This document shows positions 35,635 through 47,722 of a stretch of 64,000 bases of DNA, piece after piece (positions within the stretch are counted from its first letter, which is position 1; every line of letters starts with the position of its first letter). Origin of the DNA: Daedaleopsis sinensis (Eukaryota > Basidiomycota > Agaricomycetes > Polyporales > Polyporaceae); contig CM066310.1 of the NCBI GenBank assembly GCA_033807695.1, positions 2,666,001 through 2,730,000 of the forward strand, in the 5' to 3' direction. Both the position numbers and the translations under genes were made by a program. The notes under the pieces are model-generated. The model saw only the letters and a list, made by a program, of their open reading frames with translations, did no database searches and had not been told where the DNA came from.

Positions 35635-36009
35635 GAGGAGGATGGTATTTCGGCTTTAACTCCGAGATACAGGTTACACGCGGGAGTCATAGCTACGACG
35701 CTCATCGACCGACGTCTCCAGAATAAGAGGAACGCAATTAACGGGGCAAAGGCTCGATATCGGGAACAACGCGCGATCCTGAGGCTATCCATAGGCATGA
35801 GCGCGTCCGACCCGCAGCTCAAGCCCCTGGCAGATGACGACTGTCAAGTGTTCGTGCTGCTTTTCGAAGAGCAGCGGTTGGGCGATAGCCACCGTCTCCC
35901 CTCATGGATATGGGGAGACTTCTCTTTCATAGAGAAAGCCAAAGAAGGAGATGCATCTGCAAAAACCTCCTTTCCTAAGTCGAAACATGTAGACATCACA
36001 TATATCTAA
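35635..36009 (+). pseudogene. KDZ-superfamily transposase remnant, upstream half of C-terminus
   Basis: A forward frame reads from an acidic run (LEEEEDG) through LQNKRNAINGAKARYREQRA, LKPLADDDC and LPSWIW before ending at a stop at 36007-36009. The order RY..AR.A / LKPL.D.D / L.SWIW is how the C-terminal part of fungal KDZ (Kyakuja-Dileera-Zisupton) transposases reads; this is recalled family knowledge, not a search. The next piece expected of that protein is found at 45440-45880 on the same strand, so this looks like one element split by later insertions. Confidence 0.5.
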
Positions 36010-36335
36010 ATGTTGTGATAGAGCTACTTAGGAACATTGTGCTGCTACTCAGACATAGTGTTGAGCTATCAGAGTAATACAATAGACCGCATTTCTCTAG
36101 CTCGTGCACATAAACTCTACTCGAGCTATTCGAGTGATAAATGAGTAATATATGTGTGCTAAATAAGTGTCATGTACATGTGCGTATCGCTAAAGGGGCT
36201 AACCCAGAATGAGTCACAACGGTCTAGCACTGTGCTACTTGTCCACTCTCGAGGATACAAACCGCCTCGAGGAGCGACCGGAAAGAGGTGACAGCTACGG
36301 CGGATGTTCTTTACGCGGACAAGTTCTAGTGTTGT

Positions 36336-36490
36336 GCTTTGCCCGGCCTCAGGCCCTCAGGCCGGCAAAGCCGGGCCCGTACAGGCCGGGCCAAGCCAGG
36401 CCAGCCAATAGGGCTTCGGACGGCCTGACGGCCTGGCTTGCAGCTCATGAGGCTCCGAGCCAGGCCGGCAAGCCGTGGCCCACCTCAGAT
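36336..36490. repeat. GC-rich GGCC-repeat block 1
   Basis: It is a dense mix of GCCCGGCC, GGCCGGGCC and CAGGCC words with many short palindromes, starting after a GTGTTGTGC sequence. A related block lies at 38117-38290, in opposite orientation: its reverse complement also starts GTTGTGCGGGCCCGG. Confidence 0.7.
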
Positions 36491-36491
36491 T

Positions 36492-37913
36492 ACCAGGGCC
36501 GTGGGGCACCTTCTGCCGGATTCCAACGAAATCCGGCGGATGATGGCGGACGTCAGGCACTAGTGATGCGCCATGTGCGTGGGCGGTGATGCATTGATGG
36601 GCTGTACTTACATACTAGGATAGCGTACAACTTGAAGTAAGTATGTACTACGTCCTCACAGCCTTCCCCCCATGTACGTTGGCCGGTAGGGTTACAAAGC
36701 TTTAAAGCATTTCAGTAGAGTCCGAGTCCCTTAAGCACTCCTCGACAACTACTCCTCTCGTCCTCACGAGCATCTCTTGAAGTCATTCTAACTTGATGGG
36801 CGACTCGCGAGACCCCACTGCCATGCATTCTCACACCCTGCGCCGTGCACGTCCAGTACCATTTGGCTGTGAGCGCACACAAGTGCTTAACATAAACTAT
36901 GCCTTCTCATTGTATCTACATGACATTCTTTAGCGATTTAAACGACGACACTGGCCAGCCTGTTCAGCCGGCATTCAACATCTCACAGACACCTAGTAGT
37001 ACTTATTCCAAGTATATAAGCACAGAACTTTTCCATTAAGCACGGAACTGCTTCACTTAAGCACGGAACGGTACTGTCGAGCCATTGAAAGCAAGTTACA
37101 AGTTAAGCACGTTAGATGTATTGTGGTCTCGTTATACTGTGAGATTTGCCAATCCAGAGACGTCTAATTGAGATGGCTCTACCTATTTCATAGGTACCAC
37201 CAGTACCAATCAACTCCCCTGTATAGCTCATCTGGTATGTTTAAAATCTACGCGTGGTGTACGCGATGTGTTGACACCCATATTGACGACGAGTGACTAT
37301 GTCAATCCCATCGGAGTCATTCATATCAACTCAAACCACTCGCACTCGCTTCCGGGATTACGCACAGCCACCTTAAGGGCTTAATGGCTTTTCTCGACGC
37401 TGACCGCTAGAGACAGGTTGAGTTGCTCGATCAACCATTCGATTCGATTGAGCAACATCGATCTTGAAGCATATCTATTGCATCTACTACATATAAACCT
37501 GAGTGGGATACCGGTCAGAAGGCAGAAGTGTCGTAACTGGCACTGTCCAAATGTGTATGATAGTAGGATAGTAGTACATACACAGTCCTGCTACGCAGCG
37601 GTATGGACTGATAAAACGGCGCCCTCTGAAAGTGGTGTGCTTAAGTTGAGACACTTCACTTAAGCCCTGAAGATACTGAAGCCTTTGTGAGTATCCGTCC
37701 TTAACCTCTCAGCACGCGAGACTTAACTGGTCAATGTGCTAGAATCATCCTTCTTTGGACCCATCTCAACTGCAGCGCATCTATACGAGCCTCTCTTATG
37801 AACGCTCGTGGTCCCATCACCGCCCACCCGCGTGGCGCATCACTGGTGCCTGAGTCCGCCATCATCCGCCGGAATCCGTCGGAATCCGGCGGAAGGTGCC
37901 CCACGACCCGGGT
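36492..37913. mobile_element. 1.42-kb non-autonomous element with ~90-bp terminal inverted repeats
   Basis: The left arm (36501-36591) and right arm (37815-37904) are imperfect inverted copies that share GTGGGGCACCTTC, CCGGCGGATGATGGCGGA and GTGATGCGCCA words. The similarity extends a few bases further out on each side. The interior is AT-richer and holds no open frame of note. I could not identify a target-site duplication, so the superfamily is unknown. Confidence 0.75.
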
Positions 37914-38116
37914 GTCCTCGCCCACCTAGTGGGCGCTCTGAGGGCGCTTATAGGGTTGAATCTGGCCGGAACAGGGTTTTTGACCACATTTCTTGTGCTC
38001 AGTGTCACAAAAATGGATCGATTCGGCCTGAGATAGCGATATAAAACCTGTGTGAACAATCAAGTAATGTGATTTGTCAGCACTACTACCTAGTACCAAC
38101 ATCCATCCATCCTTTT

Positions 38117-38290
38117 GGCCGTGTACCTCAGGCCCGGGCCTGAGCCAAAGCCGGCCGGGCCAAGCCGTGCCATACGGCCTACGGCCTGGCCTGACCCTTC
38201 TGGAAGCCTAGGCCGTCAAAGGCCGGGCCAAAGCCCCGGGCTTCCAGGCCAAGCCGGGCCCGCACAACACTACGGACAACACTCGCTAAA
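38117..38290. repeat. GC-rich GGCC-repeat block 2, abutting the Plavaka transposase end
   Basis: It has the same word content as 36336-36490 (GGCCGGGCCAAGCC, GGCCTGGCC). The C-terminal 60 or so codons of the Plavaka frame (38179-40257) read into this block as Gly/Ala/Arg/Pro-rich sequence, which shows that the block replaced the original 3' end of that gene. Confidence 0.7.
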
Positions 38291-41200
38291 CGGGCACGGC
38301 CCGGCCCTGGACCACGACAACATGATACTTTGTACATACCATGTACAGGGTCCGGGTCTTTGAACGCAGTAAACCACTCGATGTACACAAGTGGTCCGGG
38401 AGCAATGACACCGGGCAAAAATTCGTCGCAAGTCTTCTTTGGAAGGTTGAATATCAGGCGCACCCGCCCAACACGATATCCTGAATGTGACGTGAGCGTG
38501 GTGATATATTCAAGGCTGAGAGACGTACCCTGAACACCCGAGGGACCCCCAGTCCCGTCGTTCACTAGTACAGTGTCAAATCGAGCAGGTACTGGGCGGC
38601 CTTGCTGATCTTGACGTGCTGGTCGTGCATGCACGGCATCTCGGGTAGCATCCATGATTCCGAGCCGTTGAGCATCCTCGAGGACAATCTTGAGCTTGTG
38701 AAACACTGGCAACCCAGCGACGCGATAGCGGATGCCGAGAGATGCATTTTCGATCTGAGCGTGAGTTAGAGAAGGATTGCTGTATGAGATGATGAAGCGG
38801 GCAAGTGCTTCACAGATGAATGTTGCGCCATACACATTAATCGCATCGTGCCATTTCAGCGCTTTAACGGATGGCCACTTGGTCATCTTGATGCGGCTGA
38901 ACGTAGGATGGTTGTGTGCATGGACGGGCCTGGGGAGCGGAGCGGAGAGATGCATCGGGGACGGTGGCGGGGAAGAGGGAGAAGCATCATGCGCGGCGAG
39001 TCGAGCCAGACGCCACTGAACGTATGCGTCGTGATGGAGGACCTTCTCGCGGCGTTCGAGCCATAACATCATTTGCGGGAACTCATCATGGTGATTTGTT
39101 GCACGGTAGGCTTCCTTCGCGAAATCAATGTGCAGACGCTCAGTGTATTGAGAGTCGTAGTTATCGGTCGTGCCGAAAAGCTTGATTGAGAGAAGATAGT
39201 GATCGAGCGAGTGAAGTTTTGGGAATCTGAAGTGGGTGCGTATATTCAGGTCGATAATGATGTCCTTGTTCGCATGGAAGCGTTCAAGGGCAGAGCGGAG
39301 AAGAACGAGGGTGTCGGATGTATGAGCGGGGTAGCGGGCGAGGTACAGAAAGTCCAGGATGGCTCGGACTGCTCGGATGAGGCGTATTGGGGACATCCCA
39401 TCACAGAGAGGTAGACCGACGACGAGACCAAGAAGAGTGCGACAGATTTCACCATGTTCCTTGCCGGTGACCCGCTGCAGTTTGGTGATCCCTTTCATGA
39501 ACAACCGGATCTGGTGATTGGGCGGCAGACGACAACATCGGGCGTCGATTTGCTCAGAGCCGTATGCGTCGTAGAGCCAGGACAGGACATGTTTGATCAC
39601 GCCTTGGTAGAGCTGGTGTAGGACATCGGGAGTAATAGACTGATATATGTTGACGTATGGGAGGCCAGTCCAGAACGGTTGACGCACAGGCTTGATCCCT
39701 GCGTCGCAGCACACGCGAGAGAAGGCGACATTGGAGACGGCAGCTTGATCGAGGGCATTGAGAACGTTTTCGAGATCGCGGAATGGTCGATAGGGATCTG
39801 TATCTTGGCCCATTGTGGTGCGAAGGATCGTACACTTCGGACACGTGCCATTCTTGCAGCATGTAACGAGCAGCTGCTCCGGATAGTCCCCTATGTACAC
39901 AGCGAGGATAGGATGGCCACGGCGGACGACACCGTCACCACTCACAATTGCGATGCCATGAATGCCCGCCTTGCGAAGGGGCTTGAGCACGAGGGACATG
40001 CACGCGTGGAAAAGGTTTGCTTGAACTCGGCGGCGGACGGTCGGACTCTTGATGTGTTCAAGACGCGTTAATGGCAGGTAGGCGAGGAGTATTTGGCCTC
40101 TGCGTGAGGGCTTGCGACGAACGTCCTTCAGAAGGTTCCCAATGGTGAAGTAGACCGGGTAGGCAGTCTTGCTGCCGAACACGGTGAGTTGAGTCTTGTC
40201 GGAGGAAATGATGATTGGGATTATGGTCGCACCCAGTTTACTTTTCTCGACCTCCTTCTACAATGTCAGTTAATAGGGAATCCAGTCAATGATATCAAAT
40301 TTCATCGTCCATACCTGCGTGTCCCACCACCATCGACCTGTATGCATGTCGAAGTAGACTCTGACCGTGTGGTTTGCATCGGCATAGTGCCGCTCCGGGG
40401 TAAACATGAGAATTCCGGCGAATTCAGGGTCCCCATACAGGGCACGGACACAAGCAATCACGTCGCGGTAGAAAATCTCGAAGGATTCTTCTGCGACGAT
40501 GATCTCTCGCCTAATGAATTGCGGACATCCGGAGTCAAGTTGTTCGTCGATGATCTTGTTGAGTTCCCGAGAGTTCTTGTACGAGAGACCAAGGAGGGAG
40601 ACAAGCTGGTGTTTGTACGCATAGTAAGGACTCGGAAATGCGAATACATTGAAGATGTAAACTAAGAACATACCTCGTCTATGGCTAGTAGCTCAGAGAC
40701 GGCGGTCGAGCCCGGACCTCGCATCTTTGCCCACCTCGCCAGCTTCCAATCGACAGCTGACCTGAACGGCTCATACGGGTTCTCGGAAGACGTCGTGGTA
40801 CGCTCCTTACGTTCGTACACGGAAGCCTCACGGGCCATCTCGGTTGGGGCTCCTGCATGCGGACCTGGAAACTGGACGACGAAAGTCTTGCGGCGGAGGT
40901 GCTCTTGAACACGCTGATGCGTCTCGCGACCTTGTGCGCTGTGCGGATCGGATGGATCAGGGAAGAGACTGCCATCGTCCTCGGCATCTTGAGATCCCGA
41001 AGATGGCTCTTCAAGTTGGTGAGGCGCGAGGGGAGGCTCCCATCCGTCGTCCTGGAAGTTCTCCGCGTCATCTTCGCCATCACCCCATTCGTCTTCCTCG
41101 GCCCCATCTCCCCCTGCCGTGTTGCCTTTTGCAAGTCCGGCCTCCACGTCGTCTCTCGCTTCCTCCTCGGTGCGTCCCCCGGTGTCGTCCTCTTCGCCTT

Positions 41201-41582
41201 GAGAGCCGTCATATTCATCGTAGTTGTCCCAGTAAGCGGCGTTGTAGTCCCCAAAGAAATCGCCTTCGAATGGTTGAGGTTGATGTGGTGCGTCGTCTGG
41301 GGCATCCGGATTTGAGCTGTGAGGGGATTGTGGCGGCGATGCGTGAGGTTCGGGGCTGAGTTGGGGTGAGTTTGACGGTGATGGTATACTAGAGTGTTCG
41401 GAGCTAGCACTAGCGGCCTGAGGGATGTCTGGCTTGATCAGGGAGTTCTCGTTGCGTTCCCAGATCGCAACACATCGAGGCTTTTGTGTTTGTCGAAGGT
41501 AGTGGCCAAGGCCACTGGGTAAGAACCATAACCCGCAGCCCTCACATCTGTCTGTAGCGCGCGGAGTTTGAGTTCTGGACAT
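38179..41582 (-). pseudogene. Plavaka-type DNA transposase, 3'-truncated
   Basis: It probably catalyses cut-and-paste movement of a Plavaka element (a CACTA-related group common in Agaricomycetes). There are three minus-strand exons: 41582-40674, 40605-40315 and 40257-38179, all in phase (909, 291 and 2079 nt). The N-terminus has a Cys/His finger (CEGCGLWF..GLGHYLRQT..PRC) followed by a long acidic region. Exon 2 reads LGLSYKNSRELNKIID and ERHYADANHTVRVY. Exon 3 has IISSDKTQL, CPKCTIL, HQLYQGVIKHVLSWL, KLHSLDHYLLSIKLFGTTDNY and SQYTERLHIDFAKEAYRATN, all typical of the family. The frame stays open, but after HGMYKV the sequence enters a GC-rich repeat, so the natural end is lost. It is marked pseudogene for that reason. 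Confidence 0.85.
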
Positions 41583-41814
41583 GCCGCGAGCAGACGAGAA
41601 GTGTAGACGTTGAGACTCGAGGTGGCGGGTGATGCGAGGTAGTAGGAGGAAGGAGAGTGGTTGGAATCTAGATCTGAACTGTCACTCCGGTCACATTTGA
41701 AGTCACACCACAAAAACTCGTTGAACACTTTTTCCACGCACCTTTCTCCCTCTCACTCTCCCCCATACTGTTCTTTACACTTTCCTGCACTTGATCTCTT
41801 CTAATCCCGCTCAG

Positions 41815-44697
41815 ATGGGCTCCGGACACTCTCAGCGAACCAATGACCATCAATCCTGGTCGGAGGAACCTGAGGGCGACCATCACGACGAACTTGAGGA
41901 CGGTGACGCCGCCGTTGAACCTTTGACACGAGGTACGACTCCTCGGAAATGAATCTTCCCTTCCCTGTTCACGGCATGGCTGACCTCCCCGCAGGTCAGC
42001 GTTCCTCTAAATCTAAGGCAAACCTTGGTAAGTAGACTGATTCCGATCACCCCTGGTTGACTAGTCTAGTATGCTGACACCACTCACCTAGCTTGGAAGG
42101 AACTTATTCCGAGCAAAGCATCATCGAAGCCCCATGTTGGCAAAGACATCAAGAGTTCGAAGACTACTAAAGGCTCCGGCACCGGTAAGTTCAGGCTTGT
42201 AGTGACTCCATTGTTGTCTGACCCACTGACCGTCGTCTTTCTTCGTGTCATCTGGCTTTGTAGCAGATGCAGCTCCGAAGAAGTCGAAACCTCGCAAGCA
42301 TCTCGCTCCCGATATGGCATACGATTCTGACGATGAGACCGCATCCGGTGCTCGAAGCGGCGAAGCCCATCGAGACGCCTCGCGTGCAGATCGCACGGCG
42401 TCTCCCGGCTCTTTAACCTCATCTACGAAGAAGGCACAGGTGTATGGGACCTCGGGGAACAAGGTACGTGAGTTCATCAGGCCGCAGCATGATTGCACAC
42501 ACTGACAAGATGCATGATCGTGTCACTGCTGCCGTATTCCTATCCCAGACTCTCACGCCCATGACGTTAAGCAAGCATGTCGCCACCACGTCATCTGGGA
42601 GACAGTCGACACGCAAGCCTTCGTCTCGCGCGGTCCCTGAAGATGACGAGTCCCCCAGTGAGGATGAGGAGATGGCCGATGAGGACAAGGAGGCTCGCTC
42701 CGGCGACGAGTACGACAACGATGATGGCCTGAACAGCGACAAGGACTCAGATTCCGACGTTGAGAAACTCGCCCAGAAGAACCCCCGCGCCCTGGATGAC
42801 ATGTTGGATGCCGAGGTGTGTCACAACTTGCGCTTCCCTATGTCTGACTACTGATACGTTAATATGTCACTCTACTATTAACAGCAGGCTTTTCTTGTCC
42901 AGTCCGATGACGATCAGCCTGAGGACCACAAGCCAAACGAGCGTTACTCCGACCGCACGACAGACACCGTGACGATGACTCAGAAGGCTTCTAAGAAGCG
43001 AGTCATTGTCTTGTCAAGCGAGGACGAGTCAGATCCAGAGGTACGTACCCTTATGGACGCTAACTCGCTTGTGCTCGGTAGTCCACAACTTTCTTCACAG
43101 GTTCGTCCACCGCCCAAGAAGGTCAAGTCCTCGGCCGCCTCAGATTCCCGTGGTGCAAGCCAGGTCAAGAATGCGGAGCGTCAGCCTTCCGGATCCCATC
43201 CGAAGTCTCGCCATGGTACCGGGACCTCGCGCCAGCCCGCGAAGCCCAGCCTGAATGGTACACCATTCGTTCGCCATATTCATATTTGGCAAGCACTCAA
43301 ACCCTTCTAATATAGAGCGCGATGCTCGCAAGTCCTTGAATGACCCCAAGAACCCCAAGCGCAAGCGCGAGAAGGTAGACGAGGTACGGACACATTAGCA
43401 CTGTGTACACCCAACGTAACTGTGTCATACGTATTAACATATTTGTGCGTGTTCTAGGAGATCAAGGTCTGCAAACCCCGGCCTGCCAAGCGTGGCCGGG
43501 TGTCCGCGGTACGTGCTTTCTACCAGACTTACACCTCACTAATCCAATTCTCTATCACTAGGCTCCCGACGGCGACGATCCCGACCCCTCGGACCCGACG
43601 ACTCACTTAGGCTCTGACGACGACGAATACAGCATCAAACTAGTCCTAACGCCGCATTTGGCACACCTGGAGCTTCTGAAGCAACGTCGCCGTGTGCAGC
43701 GCGTCGCACAGCGTGCAATCAGCTATGTCGAGAGAGATCTCTGTCTGGTCAACGCATTCCCTAAGGGCATTGAGAAGTCTGCCGACTTGTCCCGCAACAG
43801 TCTCATTGAGGCCGCAGAGGACGAGGGCGAAGACAAGATTGCGGAACACATCAAGCGTGACAATGTATACTGGCGTCGACTCGCTACGATTGTGAGGGGC
43901 CGCCTGCATACAGATGGCCATACATACTCATTCTTCTGCTCTACTACAGCCGTCCCAATGTGTCTCAAACCTTCGTGGCAAGGCAAAGAAGGCTGCGGAG
44001 CTACTTCCTCCTGCCGTATACGGAATCCAGAGTGGCGATGCGGCGAAGGTGACTTGGTTCACGACCGCCCTGCGCTTCCTCCATCCGCACAACTACGAGG
44101 TCAGTTCAATTCCTTCCGATGTATTGTCCTATCGTTACTAACATACTTCGAATCCATAGAACCGCACTGTCGTTGGGCACGAGCCCTTCGAACTCCCTGT
44201 CTTCGACCAGCTTTTGCGGACCGTATTCTTCAACAAGGATAAAAGCTTCGGCTATCGCCTCGTTGCGGACTTCGAGTCGTCCCTCCTGGACGAGCCCGAT
44301 GAGAAGGAGATCCCCGCGCCTATGCTCGCACTCATCTCAACGGTGGTACGTGTTTAATCATGACAGATACTCACACATATTCATCTAGACATCTATATAC
44401 TAGCTGTATGCATCCATCGAGGACTACCGCACGCCACGGTACTCAGCCGGAGAGTTCAGTGGCAACCAGTATGCGAATGTCTACGAACGAATCATGAAGG
44501 TGCTCTCAGATATTCGGCGCAGCCGCCCTAAGAGGTACCACTCCATCATGCATAAGTTCTACAAGAAGGTCTGGTACGTCTGTCCGCTCCCTCTATTGTT
44601 GAGTCCACCGCTCACATGATACAGCACCTACTCCGGTGTTTCATCCGAGGCCGAGAACGCAAACTCCCTGAACATTGCTGACATGCCCGACGAGTAG
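41815..44697 (+). CDS. DUF6532-like protein, 677 aa, 14 exons
   Basis: The function is unknown. The C-terminal half (from about exon 10) reads like the fungal DUF6532 domain: a helical start (RRVQRVAQRAISYVERDLCL), PFELPVFDQLLRTVFF, IPAPMLALISTVLYASIEDY, then a Tyr-rich end. The N-terminal half is Ser/Lys/Asp-rich and probably disordered, with nuclear-localisation-like clusters (PKRKREK). Exons: 41815-41932, 41995-42027, 42092-42184, 42264-42463, 42549-42815, 42903-43040, 43101-43257, 43316-43383, 43458-43508, 43562-43891, 43950-44099, 44160-44345, 44404-44573 and 44625-44697. They sum to 2034 nt with all phases matching. The gene is divergent from the Plavaka transposase, with starts 232 bp apart, which suggests a shared promoter. 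Whether it is host or transposon passenger is not known. Confidence 0.8.
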
Positions 44698-45435
44698 GCA
44701 GTTTCGTATGAGCAGCTGATCTTTCTGTGTCCTTGTGTCGAAGCATGCATCATCTACAGCTGGTTTAATGTCACTAACGACCTGTGCATACCCCTCTATA
44801 GTTTGTACTGCGTTATACCGTTATCATCCCCACTCGCTCGTGCTCTCTCCCTCCCTCCTTCCAATCTCGCATATCTTCTGATGGACAGCACACGACGTCT
44901 ATCCTTTTATGACCTGTGCATATGAGTTGTCCCGCTTTCACGTTATACTGACACCATCTCCGCTCCTTCATCTCCGTGCTCTCTATCATCCGATCTAATC
45001 TCGTTGATTGCATATAGCTAGTACTGCACTTCTACGCCGCATCTCTCACTCACGTTCACTATTGTTCCGACGGTCGTTACATCCTATAATCAGAATGCTA
45101 TTGCTTTGCATTCTACCTTATACATGCGTGATCATCTAGCGTGCATTAGCAGCAATGCGAGGAGAATTAGATCAATCGAGACCAACACATTGTTGCCATT
45201 CAGTGCTATTTAATCACTACCGTGTCAACATGGTTTTGCTAGTGAGTGATATAAGTGCTACGTTAGAAAGGGGACCTCCCTAAATGTTGCTAACTCTCTA
45301 CTAGGTGATAATATACACGAAATCGAGTAAGTATTGATCATTCATGCTAATTCACAAAGTAGGTTTTTGCAGATGTGTTCGCAATTTCCTCATCGAGAGT
45401 TAGTCGAACAGATCCCACTTCATGCGACCGTGCTG
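44698..45435. other. No gene recognised
   Basis: This is lower-GC sequence with no open frame of note. The first part probably contains the 3' UTR of the DUF6532-like gene. Confidence 0.4.
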
Positions 45436-45439
45436 ATGT

Positions 45440-45880
45440 TTAGCAGGCTTACGGGTGCATTGGTTCCGGTATAGCGCGCTCCCTGCGCGATGGAAGGAGG
45501 AGAACGAGACCATCGGCGAGGAGATGTTCCGGACCACTGAGACCTATCGGGTTGGCCTCGCCGCATGGAGAGAGCGTCAGCATAAAGCCCAGGACGGTGG
45601 CCAAATGGGCGCCGCAGGGTATGCCGGCAGGTCGGGGCGCACCAGTTGAAGAGTAGTAGATTGAACGCTGACCTTCTTGTCAGGCAAGTGGTACGGTATT
45701 CGCGCCTGCTAGATCTTGCACAGCGAAAGTTTCCGAAGACGATTTACGAAGTGAGTCTCGGCTGGGCACTTCAGGATATCACAGACACTGACCCAAGCAG
45801 GGAGTTGGATTGGTGTCGGCAACCGATGGTGGTGAGGCAGTCACGGATGTGGTTGGATGAATGTAGCAATGGGCTTACAG
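45440..45880 (+). pseudogene. KDZ-superfamily transposase remnant, downstream half of C-terminus
   Basis: It begins after a TTTAGCAG acceptor at about 45444 with LRVHWFRYSALPARWKEENE, then IGEEMFRT, WRERQHKAQ and AGYAGR. It then passes through a GT..AG intron of about 48 bp to QVVRYSRLLDLAQRKF. The order L+VEW..A.A.RW.EEVE / EEM.R / W..R / GLxAYAxxQ matches the very end of KDZ transposases as I recall them. It follows on directly from the SWIW end of the fragment at 35635-36009. No complete protein is encoded. Confidence 0.45.
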
Positions 45881-46463
45881 GCTAATGTGTTGTCAAATTG
45901 ATGCAAATGTTAGCAGCTTATTGCGCTGGTCTTGATTGGAGCTTGTGGCAGGTTCTAACCCAGTAGAGGCAGTGTGGCACTGACTGCTGTGAGTGCACGA
46001 TGAATGTCCCACTGCTAGTGTCACTCACAATCTTTCCGACAATAGTATAGGTCGGAGCGCAAACGACAAACTGGGTGGAGGAATCAGAGACCAATGCCGG
46101 AACCTTGAAGCGCGTGCGTCACTTTGTCAACATCGTGTGTGTGCATAATGAGGGCCTGCGCATCCCGCGGGCCCGTGTTGTATAGGCCCGGTAAAACACC
46201 GATGCTCAAAATCAGTTTCATCCAGATAGTCTGTGCGCACATGTAGCAGAAGAGTCACAGTGGCATTATTACAGTATTCATGACTTGCAGCTGTCTTCAT
46301 TCGCGCACACACGAGAGTGTTGTCATGGATTTGGTAAGCCTATCACAGTTAGAGGCATCTCGGACGATGCTGACAATCCTCGCTTCCGTAGTGTCGAGTG
46401 TCCGATCAAGAGCTCGAGCCTCTCCAGATCAAGACAGTGCAGAAGGAGACCATCCACCCGCGT
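45881..46463. other. No gene recognised
   Basis: Nothing can be assigned between the KDZ remnant and the retrotransposon target duplication. Short frames overlap the LTR edge. Confidence 0.4.
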
Positions 46464-46468
46464 AGGAG

Positions 46469-46830
46469 TGTAAGCTGGCCTGTCGGGGCCAGCAGACACT
46501 GGAACAAGCACACGAGGGCATGCAGCCAAGTAACGAGCAGAGGCTGCGTTGCGCGAGAAGAGACTAAGTACAGATACAAATGAGCACGAGAAGGGGACGT
46601 ACCTGCGTTGCGCGAGAAGAGACTAAGGCGCAACGCAGGGCGTCGAAGGGAATATATATCTAAACGAGAACCGAATACGGAAGGTCCGAACACCGTCCGT
46701 CTGTCCAATCCCGTCCGTCCGCCACTACCGTCCAATCCGCTGCGTCTGCCGTCCATCCTCTGTCCTTCACCTCTCCGTCATCCGTCCGTCACGTCGTCGT
46801 CCGAGCTGTGTCCCGTGTAACAGCGTTACA
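46469..46830 (-). repeat. 3' LTR of the gypsy element (362 bp)
   Basis: It starts TGTAAGC and ends GCGTTACA (5'-TG..CA-3'). It matches 51622-51983 over its full length with no indel and 8 substitutions (2.2%), all of them transitions. Confidence 0.95.
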
Positions 46831-46843
46831 CTCCCCACCGTGA
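46831..46843 (-). promoter_or_regulatory. Polypurine tract of the gypsy element
   Basis: On the minus strand the sequence GGTGGGGAG directly precedes the 3' LTR, which is where plus-strand DNA priming takes place in LTR retrotransposons. Confidence 0.65.
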
Positions 46844-46861
46844 AAAATTCGCTCGTGGTGT

Positions 46862-47722
46862 TCAAGCGGGAACGCGGAGGTCGAGGGAGTGCAGTTTGAG
46901 ATAGTCGTCGAGGGCAACAAGGTCCTTGACATCGCGGCCGGGTAGCCACGAGTCGGAGCCTGCACCGTAGCCAAACCAGCGGACCAGGAAACGATAGCCG
47001 CGTCCGATGCGTTTGTGATCGAGTACGCGTTCGACCAGGAACTCCTCGCCATCGGGAGTCATGATGGGTCCGGGCTCGGGGTGGGCGCGAGCAGGGAAAA
47101 GGAGGTCGTCGTTGGGGAGATATGGTTTGAGAAGCGAGGCATGGAAGGTAGGGTGTACATTCATGGAAGGCGGAAGTGTGAGTGTGTAGGAGGAGGTTTC
47201 GGGGTGTGCGTGGGACACAACGTATGGGCCGTCGTAGCGAACCATGAACTTGGCTACACGGTGATCGCCGCGTTGCATGTAGTCGCGTCGACGATGAAAG
47301 GTGAAGAGGAGGACTTGATCTCCGACAGCGTAGGGTACTTCGACTCCTCGGTGAGTGTCGGCCGCCAGGGCTTGGTTCGTCTTCGCCAGCAGGAGGTTGT
47401 CCTGTGCTTCGAGAACGTCGGTTTTGATTTGAGCGATGAGGGAGGCGGCGCGAGCGCCGTCGTCACCTGCAGAATCAACGACGTCAGAACTCAAAGCGGA
47501 GGAGATGGGAGGGAGGGTGCGCGGAGCGCAACCGAGACGTAGCTGGAAGGGCGAGAATCCCGTCGAAGCGTTGACTGTATTCATGATCTGGAATCGGACG
47601 AGCGGGAGGGCTTGCGCCCAGCCGCGCTGGTTGCGGGAGACATGATAGCGAAGCATTTGAATCATAGTGCGGTTTGTGTGTTCGGACGCGCCGTCGGTCT
47701 CCGGGTGGTACGAAGTGGACAT
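46862..47722 (-). pseudogene. Gypsy integrase C-terminal part with chromodomain (downstream of frameshift)
   Basis: The frame opens with STSYHPETDGASEHTNRT, the third acidic (Glu) motif of the integrase core. It continues through the GPY/F-like region (VHPTFHASLLKPY) and ends with a chromodomain (EEFLVERVLDHK..YRFLVRWFGY..DSWLPGRDV). It should be fused to the frame 47662-50949 and is separated from it by a frameshift near 47812. A chromodomain at this place marks the chromovirus lineage and is thought to guide integration to modified histone tails. Confidence 0.88.
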
